NCBI RefSeq assembly: GCF_000715075.1
Contig: NC_134080.1
Span: 34,638,758 to 34,702,757 of the forward strand
Direction of reading: 5' to 3'
Source: Nicotiana tabacum
Taxonomy: Eukaryota > Streptophyta > Magnoliopsida > Solanales > Solanaceae
Length of the DNA: 64,000 bases
Shown here: positions 12,060-25,304 of the stretch, piece by piece
Layout: the number at the start of each line of letters is the position of its first letter
Position numbering within the stretch: position 1 is the stretch's first letter
Notes under the pieces: model-generated
Database searches by the model: none
What the model saw: only the letters and a program-made list of their open reading frames with translations
Told to the model about the DNA's origin: nothing
Program-made: the position numbers and the translations under genes

Positions 12060-12690
12060 GAAAAAAGCGATCAAACATTAGCGACCAAAGTTGGTCTGTA
12101 AAGAAAAACGACCAAAGTTGGTCGCTTAATTGGCGAAAATAATAAAATAATTATTTGATATAGATTAGAGACCAAGGTTGGTCGCTACTTGATCGCTAAT
12201 TTCGTCAAAATATTGACCGGACTGGTCAGACTTGCTTGGTCAAAGGTATACTGAGAACGTTGGTCGCTACAGGGGGACCCACTTATAAAATTATAATAAT
12301 TATAATATTATCTAAAAAAAATTATAAAATATAAATAAATATAATTTAAAATTAGAGACCAAAGTTGGTCGCCAATTAAGGGGTAAGCAGATAGCGACCA
12401 ACTTTGGTCGCCAAAAATGGGACCCAGTTATAAAATTTTAATAATTATATTTTTATTTAAAAAATTATAAAATATAAAAAAATATAATTCAAATTTAGCG
12501 AAATTTTGGTCGCTTAAAAAAATAGAGACCAACTTTGGTCGCTAATCTGGGACCCAGTTCTAATGTTTAACAATTATATTATTATTTTAAATATTATATA
12601 AAATATAAATAAATCTGATTTAAATTTAGCGACCAACTTTGGTCGCTAATTTAAATTTATGTATATTTAGCGACCAAAGTTGGTCTCTTT
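12060..12690. repeat. Left subterminal repeats of the CACTA element
   Basis: Multiple copies, in both orientations, of GCGACCAAAGTTGGTCGC and shorter halves (GACCAAAGTTGGTCGC), separated by AT-rich spacers and GGGACCCA words. In CACTA elements such subterminal motifs bind the TnpA-type protein. Two more copies lie at 14687-14760, so the microsatellite block at 12808-14610 seems to have expanded within this subterminal region. Confidence 0.88.
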
Positions 12691-12807
12691 TCAGGTCAAC
12701 AATGGTCAAAATTAAAAATCACTTTTGTATTTACTATCTAAATAATATAAATGTAACCCGCTAACACTTTTATAATACAAAGGATTAATAGACTAAAATA
12801 TATAAGC

Positions 12808-14610
<1,803 letters not shown>

Positions 14611-14929
14611 TTAAAATCCTAAATTTATACTACATATGTACATAATTTTAAATTGAATTAAAAGTAATTTAATTTTTTTTAGAAGCAGCGACCAACTTTG
14701 GTCGCTATTTTGGTCAAACGATCAAAAAATAACGACCAACTTTGGTCACTATTTTGGTCAAACGGTCAAAACTTATTTAGCTACCAAATTATTTTTAATT
14801 CCAGTGTCAAAACCGGGTTTCCCCTCCCATTCTTTCAAAAAAATTCCCCAAAATTTCTCTTTTCTCTCTCACACTCAAACCCCCCCCCCCTCCGACTCCC
14901 AGCAGCAGCGACGCCACCGACGACCACCG

Positions 14930-14968
14930 ATGGCAGCAGCTCCACCGCCGGCGACCTCCATTCCCAAG
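14930..14968 (+). other. Possible first coding exon inside the CACTA element
   Basis: After a pyrimidine-rich leader with a C-run (14880-14890), an ATG starts 13 codons (MAAAPPPATSIPK) that end exactly at AAG followed by GTAGGT, a good 5' splice site. The AT-rich sequence after it could be an intron. It may be the first exon of the element's own gene or of a captured host gene. The downstream exons are not clear, so this is a suggestion only. Confidence 0.4.
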
Positions 14969-15020
14969 GTAGGTTCCTCTCTCCTTTCTTTGTTTTTTTC
15001 GAAATACAATGATTTTGTTT

Positions 15021-15190
15021 AATTTCTCCATGTTAGGGTTCAAAGTTATATATTATTTGTTCAACCATGTTAGGGTTCAAAGTTAATTTCTCCATGTTAG
15101 GGTTCAAAGTTAATTTTTCCATGTTAGGGTTGAAAGTTAGCTCAACCATGTTAGGGTTCAAAGTTATATATTATTTGTAATTTTTAGGGT
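15021..15190 (+). repeat. Short tandem repeat around CCATGTTAGGGTTCAAAGTT
   Basis: Five copies of this 20 bp word at roughly 30-50 bp spacing, with TATATATTATTTGT or AATTTCT linkers. It is telomere-like only by the TTAGGGTT core, which is not repeated head to tail. Confidence 0.8.
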
Positions 15191-15286
15191 TCTTATTAAT
15201 ACATTTAGTCCAAAATATTTAGTTGTACCTACTAATTTGGGGAAGAAATTGTTTGAAGAGAAGAAACCCTAAGAGTTGCACCTTTA

Positions 15287-15812
15287 GGATTATGTATTGG
15301 AATTTTAGTTTATAAATTGAAATTTTAGGATATGACTTGAACTTTTGTGGATATGAGTTGAACCTTTAGGATATGAATTGAAATTTTGGTTTATGTATTG
15401 GAATTTTAGTTTATAAATTGAAATTTTAGGATTTGACATGAACTTTTGTGGATATGAGTTGAACCTTTAAGATATGAATTGAAATTTTGGTTTATGTATT
15501 GGTATTTTAGATTATAAATTGAAATTTTAGGATATGACTTGAACTTTTGTGGATATGAGTTGAACCTTTAGGATATGAATTGAAATTTTGGTTTATGTAT
15601 TGGAATTTTAGTTTATAAATTGAAATTTTAGGATATGACTTGAGCTTTTGTGGATATGAGTTGTACTTTTAGGATATGAATTGGAATTTTGGTTCGTATA
15701 TTGGAATTTTAGTTTATAAATTGAAATTTTAGGATATGACTTGAACTTTTGTGGATATGAGTTGAACCTTTAGGATATGAATTGAAATTTTGGTTTATGT
15801 ATTGGAATTTTA
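15287..15812 (+). repeat. 101 bp minisatellite, about five copies
   Basis: Copies of the start word TTTATGTATTGG fall near 15390, 15491, 15592 and 15794, with a diverged copy at 15693, giving a period of 101 bp. Each unit is built from degenerate sub-units of about 20 bp (for example GGATATGAATTGAAATTTTG), so it probably arose by two rounds of duplication. Confidence 0.9.
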
Positions 15813-15814
15813 GA

Positions 15815-15930
15815 TTGCGGGAGGATTTTGTAGAAGGGGTTGATGACTTTATTAGACATGCAATGGAACTTCCACCAAGAATAACTAAGACATGGTACCC
15901 GGTAGAGTATGCCTTTAATTGTTCTTCTCA
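15815..15930 (+). pseudogene. Fragment resembling the CACTA transposase-associated domain
   Basis: One frame reads LREDFVEGVDDFIRHAMELP, similar in style to the N-terminal transposase-associated domain of plant TNP2-type CACTA proteins. It runs into a stop at the start of the left inverted-repeat arm. Short and without the rest of the domain, so only a remnant. Confidence 0.45.
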
Positions 15931-16762
15931 TTAGCGACAATGATGATGAGAAGGCAATGGCATGTGTATCAAATAGTGATGGTGTAGGTAGGAAGCATTT
16001 CCTAAGTAGATAAAAGAGGTTATAGAGGAATTCTCTACTTTATTTTCCAAGAGGAAAAGAAGTTTAATTGAGAGTGACAAGGTTGTTGGTGATGGAATGT
16101 TTTCCGTTGGTCGTGGCAGTTCCCATAAAATGGGGATCATAAGACTCTATGATTACAAATACGAAAGGAAGTTTTATTCTCAACTTTCTTCCAAGTCTGA
16201 TCTGTAAAAACTTAATGGAATTGGTGATATTTATTCGGATTCAGACAATGATTTGAGTGACAAAAGTATGAAAATGCTAATAAAAAGAATTAAAGGTAAA
16301 ATATTTTTCTTGGAAGAGTAGGATGCCTCACGTTCATGCAGAGTTTAGCATCCTTCTCTACCAAGAAAAACGTTTTACCTTTAATTCTTTTTATTAGCAT
16401 TTTCATACTTTTGTGAGTCAAAATCATTGTTTGAATCCGAAGAAATATCACCAATCCCATTAAGCTTGTACGGATCAGATTTGGAAGAAAGTTGAGAATA
16501 AAATTTCCTTTCGTCTTTGTCATCATAGAGTCTTATGATCCCCGTTTTATGGGAACTGCCACGACCAACGAAAAACATTTCATCATCATCAACCTTGTCA
16601 CTCTTAATTAAACTTCTTTTCCTCTTGGAAAATGAAGTAGAGAATTCCTCTATAACCTCTTTTATCTACTTAGGAAATGTTAAATTTCTACCTACACCAT
16701 CACTATTTGAAACACATGCCATTGTCTTCTCATCATCATTGTCGCTAATGAGAACAACAATT
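15917..16762. repeat. Long inverted repeat: arms of about 410 bp and a 21 bp spacer
   Basis: The left arm (15917-16326) is matched in reverse complement by the right arm (16348-16762) almost along its whole length, with scattered substitutions and a few small indels. The spacer is 16327-16347. Read on the minus strand, the right arm keeps a longer open stretch (16381-16578, containing GRGSSHKTGIIRLYDDKDER) than the left arm does on the plus strand. I do not recognise the protein. A transcript through this region would fold into a long near-perfect hairpin. Confidence 0.93.
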
Positions 16763-16929
16763 GATCAAAGACACACCCTGTCAGGTACTGTATCAAAGTT
16801 ATTCTCTGTATCTAAGTTCATCCCGAGTAATAGTACCACGAGGATAATCACCAAAGCCACCAGACAGCTTTATGATGCCAATGAAGCAAGATGAGCTATT
16901 CAATGAAACTCGTATTGTAAAGAAGAAGA

Positions 16930-17224
16930 AAGAGACTGATTCAAAAAGGTGGGTCGAGGGTCGAGCCTCGACTATACATGTAAGCTTTTTTACTTTTCAT
17001 TAAGTATTTTGATTTACTTTTATATAAATTTTGAAATACTAATTCAATATAATTTTTCTTATAGTTTCGCTTCACAGCTGATGTGGGGGAATTCATATGC
17101 AGTCATCCACCTAATGAGTCGGGCAAGGCAATCCAACTTTCGGACGAGGATGCTGAAAGAATACTCTTTGAGTACTTTATATACTTTGAACTAGACAATA
17201 GAACCAGTTTTCGAATAGGATTGT
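16930..17224 (+). pseudogene. Fragment resembling a Ptta/En/Spm plant transposase C-terminus
   Basis: Two open pieces, around ETDSKRWVEGRAS (before 16980) and HPPNESGKAIQLSDEDAER (about 17100-17160), look like the conserved part of plant En/Spm-type transposases. The pieces are separated by an AT-rich gap with a TATAG-type 3' splice end near 17065, so they may be two exons. The glycine-rich ending typical of the family is missing. The call rests on motif memory and position inside the CACTA element. Confidence 0.4.
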
Positions 17225-17394
17225 AATAAGCGTTAACTTAGTTTTGTTAGCTTAATGTGTTAGTTCTATTGAACTTTATACTTTGTTGCTTTTAATTATT
17301 GTTGTTGTTGGCATAAAATGCCTGTTTAGGATTTTTGGTAAGCTGGCAGGTGGTGTAGCTACCAAAATAGGCAGTTTCTGCCAAAAATATACCA

Positions 17395-18010
17395 AGAAAA
17401 GCGACCGACTTTGGTCTCTAGTTGGTCGCTTTTCACTTAAAAAAATAATTTTCTGGGCAATAGCGACCAACCATGGTCGCTACTTAACCCAGATTTCTCA
17501 AAAAAGCGACCAACTTTGGTCGCCATTCCATTTAAAAAAAATAATTTCTGGAAATATTGCGACCAAAGTTGGTCGCTTATAATTTAAAAAAAATTAATTC
17601 TTGCAGTGCGACCAATTTTGGTCGCTTTTTTTAAAAAATATTTATAAAAATTAATAATAAAGCGACCAACTTTAGTCTCTATTTTCCAGATTTTTAAAAT
17701 ATAATATTTTTTGCAGACCAAAGTTGGTCGCTTTTTATGATTAATAATAAATATAAAAAAAACGTAATTTACATTTGGAGACCAACGTTGGTCGCCAAAT
17801 TTATATTATTAAAATAATAGAGCGATCAACGTTGGTCGCTACTTTCTTTACATGAATATTTGGTCTTTTTACCTTAGAGACCAAAGTTGGTCGCTAATTA
17901 GCGACCAACTTTGGTCCCTAAGGTAAAGGGACCAGCTTAATATCGACCAGCCCATTTTGGTCGCTATTTGGTCGCTTTTTGGCCAATAAGCGATCAACTT
18001 TGGTCACTTT
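17395..18010. repeat. Right subterminal repeats of the CACTA element
   Basis: More than ten copies of GCGACCAACTTTGGTCGC-like words in both orientations, mirroring the left end. They include a back-to-back pair at about 17877-17915. These are the likely binding sites for a TnpA-like protein. Confidence 0.88.
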
Positions 18011-18046
18011 TTGTGATCGTTTTTTTTCGGATTTCTATTAGTAACT

Positions 18047-18537
18047 ATAGGATCTCGGGCCACTATAATCACAAATTTTTATTAATCTCGTCATTCCTGA
18101 CGCACTTATGTACAGTTTCGTTTTTCTATGCGAATGAAATCAAGCGTGCTACAAGGCCTTGAACCATTCCAAGTTTAACGTCGTATGATTTCCTAATGAT
18201 TGGCGTTTACTAATATATAGTGGAGTATCTTCTAATTAATTGGTTAGTTGGCAGTTGTTTAAATGACTTTGTACGGTCAACTCTTTTGCTTTGCTGTTCT
18301 ATATATTCTATCCTTAATTTGGAAGCATTCTGCATAAATTCCTTATTTGCGGTTATATATGGATTAAAATATTGTTAGCTGTTTCGGCAAAATCCAGTTT
18401 CTCGGAATTAAACCATATGTATAGACTATAGAGGCCAAAAATAAACATATATAGAGTTAAGATATACATTCAATACTCGTAAGTCTCGTAACATGTACAC
18501 GCAAACAGGTTAAAACAACACGATTATATGTACATTT
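18047..18537. other. Intergenic, no feature seen
   Basis: AT-rich flank of the CACTA insertion. No gene or element end is recognised. Confidence 0.5.
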
Positions 18538-18876
18538 ACCCGTTTGGCCAAGCTACAAAAATCAATTTATTTTGAGAAGTGATTTTCTCAAAAGTATTTT
18601 TGGTGAGAATCAATTTGTGTTTGACTAATTAGTTTGAAAAGCAGCAATTAGTGTTTGGCCAAGCTTTAAAAAATTGTTTCTAAGTGTATTTTTATCAAAA
18701 ATATTTTTGGAGAGAAACTACTTTTTTCTGATTCTTCAAAATTGCTTCTGTTTCTCCTCAAAAATACTTTTTTTACTTTCAAAAGCTTAGCCAAACACCT
18801 TAATTTTTGGCCAAAAGTACTTTTGGCAAAAAAAAAGAAAGCAGTTTTGACCAAAAAGGCTATTGGCCGCATCTAT
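18538..18876. mobile_element. Foldback/MITE-like repeat
   Basis: Short inverted repeats GTGTTTGGCCAAGCTTT (from about 18652) and AAAGCTTAGCCAAACAC (ending near 18797) bound a T/A-rich core rich in CAAAAATA and TTTTGG words. A similar word, CCGTTTGGCCAAGCT, starts the block at 18539 and AAAAAGGCTATTGGCC ends it. This looks like a common Solanaceae MITE type. The outer ends and target duplication are not certain. Confidence 0.5.
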
Positions 18877-19556
18877 GTAAGAGTAAATTAAGTTTTGAAT
18901 AATTAACTTGCTTTTATGTTTGACGGTGGAGAGAATGCATGAAGCACATGGCCACTTTGCTGAAAGTTACGTACGTAAAGATGATTAGTTCTGTACTTGT
19001 TTGACGATAATATTATTCTATTACTATAATCTGCAGACCAAATTAAAGGATAAAGTCACCTCTCTCTTCCTTTTTTTTTTTCTACGCATACCATGATTTA
19101 AGGAAACAACATGGCATCAATCATCAAAGGAATATTATTCAACCACCCAATTAATACAGAATATCAAGTTCATTTATTTGATAAATGAAAAATGAATTTG
19201 AGTACGTTTACTTTTCTTTTGACGTTGATAAGTAGAATTGCATATGAGAGTTCGTCATATCCAGAAAATTTATTTGACTAAACCAAATAATGTAAAAATG
19301 AACCAATTATAGTAAAATTTATGACCTCCATACTTTGAAGCCCATCATTTTTGGTAGTATAAAACTATTAATTGTGAGCTCAGTAAGAAATGATGTTAGC
19401 TCGACTACATGGCTAGAACCAAAAATTAGACCCAATTTCGAGCTAGACCTAGGCCTTCAGTCCTTTCCTCACACCCTCCCTCTATGGAGGAGCCACATTG
19501 GCTGAATAAGTTGTCAATCCATTTTGTCGCCAAATCACATTTTGCATAAGTTAATC
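18877..19556. other. Intergenic, no feature seen
   Basis: AT-rich sequence with no credible reading frame or element end before the solo LTR. Confidence 0.5.
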
Positions 19557-22164
19557 TTTTTTCCAACCCGACCGGTCGTTTTGCTTCCTAGAACCCCGTT
19601 CTCCTATTTAAGACTGCCCGTACTTGCTTTAATTGATTTATGACTTGCAAGGATGGTTGATTCGGGATTTGGAAGAGTTTGGGTTGAAATCGGAACAATC
19701 GACTCCTTAAAGTTGGCCTAAAAGTCCAAGTTTGACTTCGGTCAACATTTTGAGTAAACGACCTCGGAATCGGGATTTCACGGTTCCAATAGGTTCGTAT
19801 GATGATTTCGGACTTGACCGTATGTCCGGATCGGGTTTTGGATGACCCGGGAGTGTTTTGGCGCCTAATAGTGGAAGTTGATTCCTTAAGGATTTTAGAA
19901 GTTCTTAAGTATTTGGTTTGGAGCAGGTTTTTATGTTATCGAGGTCCGAACGGAGTTCCGAGATCGGGAATAGTTTCGTATTGCCATTTAAGACTTGCAC
20001 GCAAAATTTGGCGTCAATCCGAGTAGTATAAGTGTATTTCGTCGCATTGGAAGTAAATTAAAGAACTTGAAGTTCATAAGTTTGATTAAATCGGTTTAGG
20101 GGGTGATTCTTAGATTTAACGTTGTTTCGAGCGTTCCGAGGGTTCGAGCGAGTCTGTTTTATAATTTCAAACTTGTCGATATATTCGAGCGGGGCCCGGG
20201 GGCCCCAAGCGTCAATCGGACAAGGCTCGAGCGAAGTTGGAAAATTTGAAAAAGGAGTTGAAGCTCCAGTCTTCTGTCATAACCGCACATGCGGTTGGTT
20301 AGCCGCAGGTACGAGACCGCAGAAGCGGTTGTGCTCTCGCAGAAGTGGCCAAGGCAGGCCCAGCCCAAAGCCGCAGAAGCGGCTAATCTTCCGCAGAAGC
20401 GATTTTCTCCCCATAGAAGCGGCCCAGCGGAATTTCCGCAGAAGCGGACACTTTTCCGAAGATGCGGTGGGCACGGTGCGGCCCAGGACCGCAGATGCGG
20501 AAATCACTGAAGCAGTGACCTTCATTTATTGCGGGCGTTAGCCATTTTTGGCTCATTTACGCTCATAAGTTGGGAGATTTTGGGGCTCTTGAAAGAAGAT
20601 TTTCACCTAGCATCTTGAGGTAAGTTATTCCTACTTATTTTAAGTTTAATACTTGGGTTTTGGGTAGATTAACACACAAAGATTAGTGAAAAATCATGGG
20701 ATTAGAGTAAAAAGGGTTTTGATAAAAAACAAGATTTAACCATGAAATTTGTTATGGAATAAAGTAGAAATCATATATCCTTGATCCTTAGATTATAGAG
20801 AACAACTTTCTCCAAAAATTTTCGGAATCCGGGCACGTAGGCCCGGGGGTGGATTTTAGGAAACTTGTGGTTGGGGTTGGGAAATTACCTTAATAGTTAG
20901 AATGCAAACTTGTGAGCTCGTATTGACTAGTTCCTACCTTGTTTAATTAGTTTTGGATCGTTCGGCTCCAAATTGAGGGTTTGATCACGTTCTTAGTATT
21001 GGAAGTACGCTTTGGAGCGAGGTGAGTCTCTTTTCTAACCTTGTAAGAGGGAATTGTCCCCATAGGTAAAATAATTGAATAATTTGCCACTAAATGCGGG
21101 GGCTACGCACGCACTAGGTGGCGAGAGTCCGTGCGTAGCTGCTATTATGTTAATTGTCCGGTAGTTTAGGACTTGTATCATGCCATACTTGTAAATGTTT
21201 ATATCCTTTCATGCTAATGAGATCACTTAGGATATGCTAGAGATTTGGAAATCAACATATGTGAACGTATGCACTTGCTTGAACACTTGTATGAATTTAT
21301 TTGACTATGAATGCGCCTTTATGTACTTTCTTGATGATAATTGATATTTGTGGATCGAGCCGATAGCCTCGGTAGAAATAGACGCATCTATGGTTCGCGA
21401 CATTCGACCCTCTGGCAGTGCACAGTTTCTTTTCTGTTGGACCGGACCGTACGACCTCGGCATAATGTGCGCATGATATCTATGTGAAATCTTATTCACG
21501 ACTTACTTTGTTAAATGCCCTAAAATGTAAATGGCTAACTGCAATATTATCTAGGAAATGACCTATCACTTTTTACTATAAATTGTTATTTATTTGTGAC
21601 ATCCATGCTTAGTATAACACTTTTTTATATTATTTGACCCTAGTAAGTGTCAAGTCGACCTCTCGTCTCTACTTCTTCGAGATTAGACGGGATACTTACT
21701 AGGTAAATATTGTTTATGTACTCATACTACGCTTCTGTACTTAATTGTATATGATCTGAGGCAGGTACATTTGGCTACCAGTCTGGTGCGCATTCTTGAT
21801 CATAGTCCTAGATTCCACGATGAGCTGCTCCCTTCCTATGCCGTTCAGCAACATGATGGAGTCTCTCTTTGCTTCTGGCTGTCTATTCTATTTCAGACAG
21901 TAGGATAGATTTATTCTTTTGTATATTCTACTAGATGCCCATATACTTGTGACATCAGGTCTTGGCACACACATTGGTAAACTATTCTTTTGGGATTGTA
22001 TAATTATTATTGTACGTTGCTATCACTTGTTTTAAATTTAAATTAAGAAATTGTTGTAATTGTTTTAGTAAAGTAAAACTAAAACTTATTAATATTTCCA
22101 CGTTAGCTTGTCGGACAACGGCGTTAGGCGCCATCACGACCTGCAGTGAAATTGGGTCGTGACA
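19557..22164 (+). mobile_element. Solo LTR (about 2.6 kb), same family as the LTR at 3586-8864
   Basis: From ACCCGACCGGTCGTTTTGC at about 19565 the sequence tracks the reverse complement of the 8864-to-3586 LTR closely, and it ends GGGTCGTGACA at 22164. The first few bases are diverged (no clear TGTAACG start), and I could not define a target duplication. It carries the GC-rich palindrome block (about 20277-20530) and a perfect hairpin stem (21102-21139). No primer site or internal region follows. Confidence 0.82.
20277..20530 (+). repeat. GC-rich palindromic cluster (CCGCAGAAGCGG-type) in the LTR
   Basis: About ten copies of a CCGCAGAAGCGG / CCGCAGATGCGG palindrome-like word at irregular short spacing in otherwise AT-rich DNA. 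Equivalent clusters lie at 4921-5215 and 7917-8160 in the other two LTRs. The block gives spurious long reading frames on both strands. Confidence 0.85.
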
Positions 22165-22473
22165 TGTATATATTTTGATTGTTTAATCCCATTAATATAT
22201 ACAATGTAGTTAAGTTTCAAGTGTAATAGTAAAGGAGGTCCAAAAATATTTTAGTTGGTAAGTTCAACTTTAACGGTGCTATTTCAGCATTTTTTTAATT
22301 CCTTGTTCACAGTACTGCCAAAGAGATTTTTATCTTTGTAGTGTCGCAAAAACTCCTCCATTTATCTCAGAAAGGTGGAAAATCTCAGTAGTCCGATTGA
22401 TTGGCTACATGAATTTTATCTTTGTGAGTGTTCGATCCCCACTTTGTAATCCTTTCCTTTCCCCTATATATAA
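22165..22473. other. Intergenic, no feature seen
   Basis: Between the solo LTR and the Stowaway MITE. No supported feature. Confidence 0.5.
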
Positions 22474-22475
22474 TA

Positions 22476-22746
22476 CTCCCTCCGTTTTAATTTAGATGAG
22501 ATAGTTTGACTCGGCACGGAGTTTTAAAAAAAAAAACTTTTAAAACTTTGTAGTCTTAAAAACTTAAGGGGTAAAAGCTTTGTGGGGTCATGACATTTGT
22601 GTAGTTATAAAAACTTACAATTAAGGGTAAAATGGATAAAAAATGAAGAATTTAAAATTGGATTATTTCCAAATTTAAAAATATGTCATTTATTTTGGAA
22701 TAAACTAAAAAAGAAAATACTCGCGTCTAATTTGAATCGGAGGGAG
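22476..22746. mobile_element. Stowaway (Tc1/mariner-type) MITE, 271 bp
   Basis: The left end CTCCCTCCGTTTTAATTT and the right end AATTTGAATCGGAGGGAG are inverted, flanked by TA on both sides (22474-22475, 22747-22748). Length, termini and TA target are those of Stowaway. It lies about 690 bp upstream of the expansin start codon. Confidence 0.93.
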
Positions 22747-22748
22747 TA

Positions 22749-23331
22749 ACAAAATTAGAAAACATATCTCAAGGAAAGGTAAGGTGCGGGTAGGGTACGG
22801 TTTCCAAGAACATTATCATGGTACAACATGTGAGACAATTTCCGTACATTAGCTATTTCAAGAAATTAAACACGAAAAGATAGACATATTTTAGGTACAA
22901 AGTCATATCGGATATAGAAAAGAATGAGCACATAGTATAAGGTACAAGAATTGCATATTATTGGACTTGGAAGATCAAGTTAAAAAGAATATATTCACCA
23001 ACATGCATGTGCTAATACATGAAAATGATGGAACTAAAGAATGTAAAGTCAAAGCAAAGGCATGTGAATTTGCATACAAATTCAAGGCAATATATATTTT
23101 ATGTCGCAAGTGAGCTAGTCTTTTGTTTCAATAATAGAACTGATTAATTCACGGCTTATCTGTTGGGAAAACAGTGTGGACTTTGAGGGAAAGGTAACGA
23201 ACGTGGGAATAATTGATTTAATTCTGCAGAGAGAATTCATTTTCAATATAAAATATTTTTTTATCCTAGCCCCTCACCCCCACTTGCAGTGATTGGGCAT
23301 GTGAGGTGGTTGCATTAAACAAACTGAGCAC
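22749..23331. other. Expansin upstream region
   Basis: AT-rich, no open frame. It presumably contains distal promoter sequence of the expansin; no specific motif is convincing apart from the TATA-like box. Confidence 0.45.
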
Positions 23332-23339
23332 CTATTTAA
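23332..23339 (+). promoter_or_regulatory. TATA-like box of the expansin gene
   Basis: CTATTTAA, 95 bp before the start codon, a normal plant TATA-to-ATG distance. Confidence 0.5.
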
Positions 23340-23433
23340 GTAGCAGCTACTTTTCTTGGTAAACCCATTCATACATTTAATTCCATTTCCTCAATCTTAT
23401 TTCTATTTCTGTTACTTTGCATATACAAAGGAA

Positions 23434-24754
23434 ATGGCCAAATGTGACATTCTTGCACTGGGTTTTATAATCGGTTTCTTTAGCCTTTTCTTCAATGCAA
23501 ATGCTTTCACAGCTTCTGGATGGATGAGAGCTCATGCCACCTTTTATGGTGGGGCTGATGCTTCTGGCACAATGGGTAAGTACCAATATTTTCCAAACTA
23601 CTCTACCTTTACCATATTATATCAACTATTTACGTATAACCTCAAACTAGTTCAGGTCGACTATATGAATATAGTTTGACTATTTTTGTGTAACGTGCGA
23701 CAGGGGGTGCTTGTGGATACGGCAACTTGTACTCGACAGGGTATGGAACAAGAAGTGCTGCATTGAGCACTGCACTGTTCAACAGTGGAAGATCTTGTGG
23801 GCAATGCTACAAGATCATCTGTGATTTCTACGCAGAATTGCGATGGTGCAAGAAGGGAGTATCTGTTACCATCACTGCTACAAACTTTTGCCCACCAAAT
23901 TATGCCCTTCCTAGCAACAATGGAGGCTGGTCGTCAACACTCCTCGACAACATTTCGATATGGCTCAACCTGCTTGGGAAAAGATTGGCGTTTATAGAGG
24001 TGGCATTATTCCTGTATTCTACCAAAGGTAGACTAATATCTTCTTAAAGAAAATAGTTTTGCTTGATTCAAGATTCTTGCCTCGAATAATATCACTCAAT
24101 TTACAGGGTTCAACCAGCAATAGTAGTACTTAAAAGTGACTTTAACTTCTATACACTCACATTGTATAAAAGTTTTTAAATGATACTCCACCTTAGCGAT
24201 CTGGAAAATAAGATAGGTTATCTACTATAACATGTTAAAATACTGATAGCGTAAAAGTTCTTTTCCAGTGCGTCTGTATATAAGCTAAATCCTATAAAAA
24301 ACATGTGCACTTGCTCATTCAATGACTTAAATAAATTACTTATTATAGCTCAACTATGAATAAGATTCTTGGCAGTTAATACTAACTTTTTAGGCAAGTA
24401 AATCTGACAAAGTAGGTGTTTATTTTTTTATTTTTTTGGTGCAGGGTTCCATGCAAGAAACGTGGTGGAGTTAGATTCACAATCAATGGAAGGGACTATT
24501 TTGAGCTAGTATTGGTAAGCAATGTAGGAGGGGCTGGATCAGTTCGATCTGTTCAAATCAAAGGCTCAAGAACAAATTGGATGACAATGTCTAACAACTG
24601 GGGAGCCAATTTTCAATCCAACACTTATCTTAATGGACAATCACTTTCCTTCAGGGTTACTACACCAGATGGTGTCACAAAAACATTCTTAAACATTGTC
24701 CCAGCCAATTGGCGATTCGGGCAGACATTCTCAAGTCCTACTCAGTTCTCGTAA
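23434..24754 (+). pseudogene. EXPA: Alpha-expansin, three exons, with a 2-base frameshift
   Basis: Exons are 23434-23575, 23704-24027 and 24445-24754; both introns are GT-AG and sit at the usual alpha-expansin positions. Alpha-expansins are secreted cell-wall loosening proteins. The start gives a hydrophobic signal peptide of about 24 residues, then [24 protein letters not shown], the GH45-like barrel with its cysteines, and in exon 3 the CBM63 domain ([20 protein letters not shown]) to [14 protein letters not shown]. The exons sum to 776 bases, two more than a multiple of three. The excess lies at 23931-23936, in the conserved GWCNPP motif, where TGC is replaced by TCGTC. After it the [13 protein letters not shown] block is still encoded but in a shifted frame, so translation ends at 24047 and CBM63 is lost. 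It resembles the EXPA11-type clade. A base-calling error is the alternative to a true pseudogene. Confidence 0.88.
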
Positions 24755-24875
24755 AGAAAAGGACTTTAGAGTTCTTGGATTCATAGGCAGTGGTGTGCTT
24801 ACATTTTAACGAAAGCATCCCTACCCTGACCTTTGCTTTTCTTTTTTTGTTTTCTGGAGTCTTGATTATTGAGGA

Positions 24876-24953
24876 TTTCTCCCTCGAGGAGGTCTGCGTA
24901 CCCACTACCCTCCCCAGACTCCACTTATGTAATCACACTGGGTTGTTGTTGTT
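24876..24953 (+). mobile_element. 5'-truncated TS SINE
   Basis: GGAGGTCTGCGTACCCACTA, CTACCCTCCCCAGACTCCAC and a (TTG)n end are the 3' part of the Solanaceae TS SINE. It is flanked by GATTATTGAGGA (24864-24875) and GATTTTTGAGGA (24954-24965), an 11/12 duplication. It lies 120 bp after the expansin stop, so probably in the 3' UTR. Confidence 0.85.
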
Positions 24954-25304
24954 GATTTTTGAGGAGCTAGAGGTAAATAAGCCCATGAACTCTAGTCCAA
25001 AGTTGGTGTGATAAAGTTGTTGAAATACTTATTCTTTGTTTGTAGACTGGTATTTCTCTGTAGTAGAAGATTAATAAGACATTTTGCCTCAGCTGCAATC
25101 TTGAAGCTGAATACATGTGCTTTATATTTGTAACTTTTCAATATGATAATTTTCATGTTATACATATTGTACCAATTGCCCTACTGTATTTTCTGCTATG
25201 TATAGCAGTAGTAGTACGTGTGAACTAGCTCTGGTTTCCCATATTTGTATATTATACATCCTGTACTAAGTGTCCCTCTTTTGGGTGCTTAAGTATTTGT
25301 ACAG

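Noticed and set aside
15021..15190. Interstitial telomere repeat.
   Set aside because: TTAGGGTT occurs once per unit inside a longer non-telomeric repeat, not as head-to-tail TTTAGGG.
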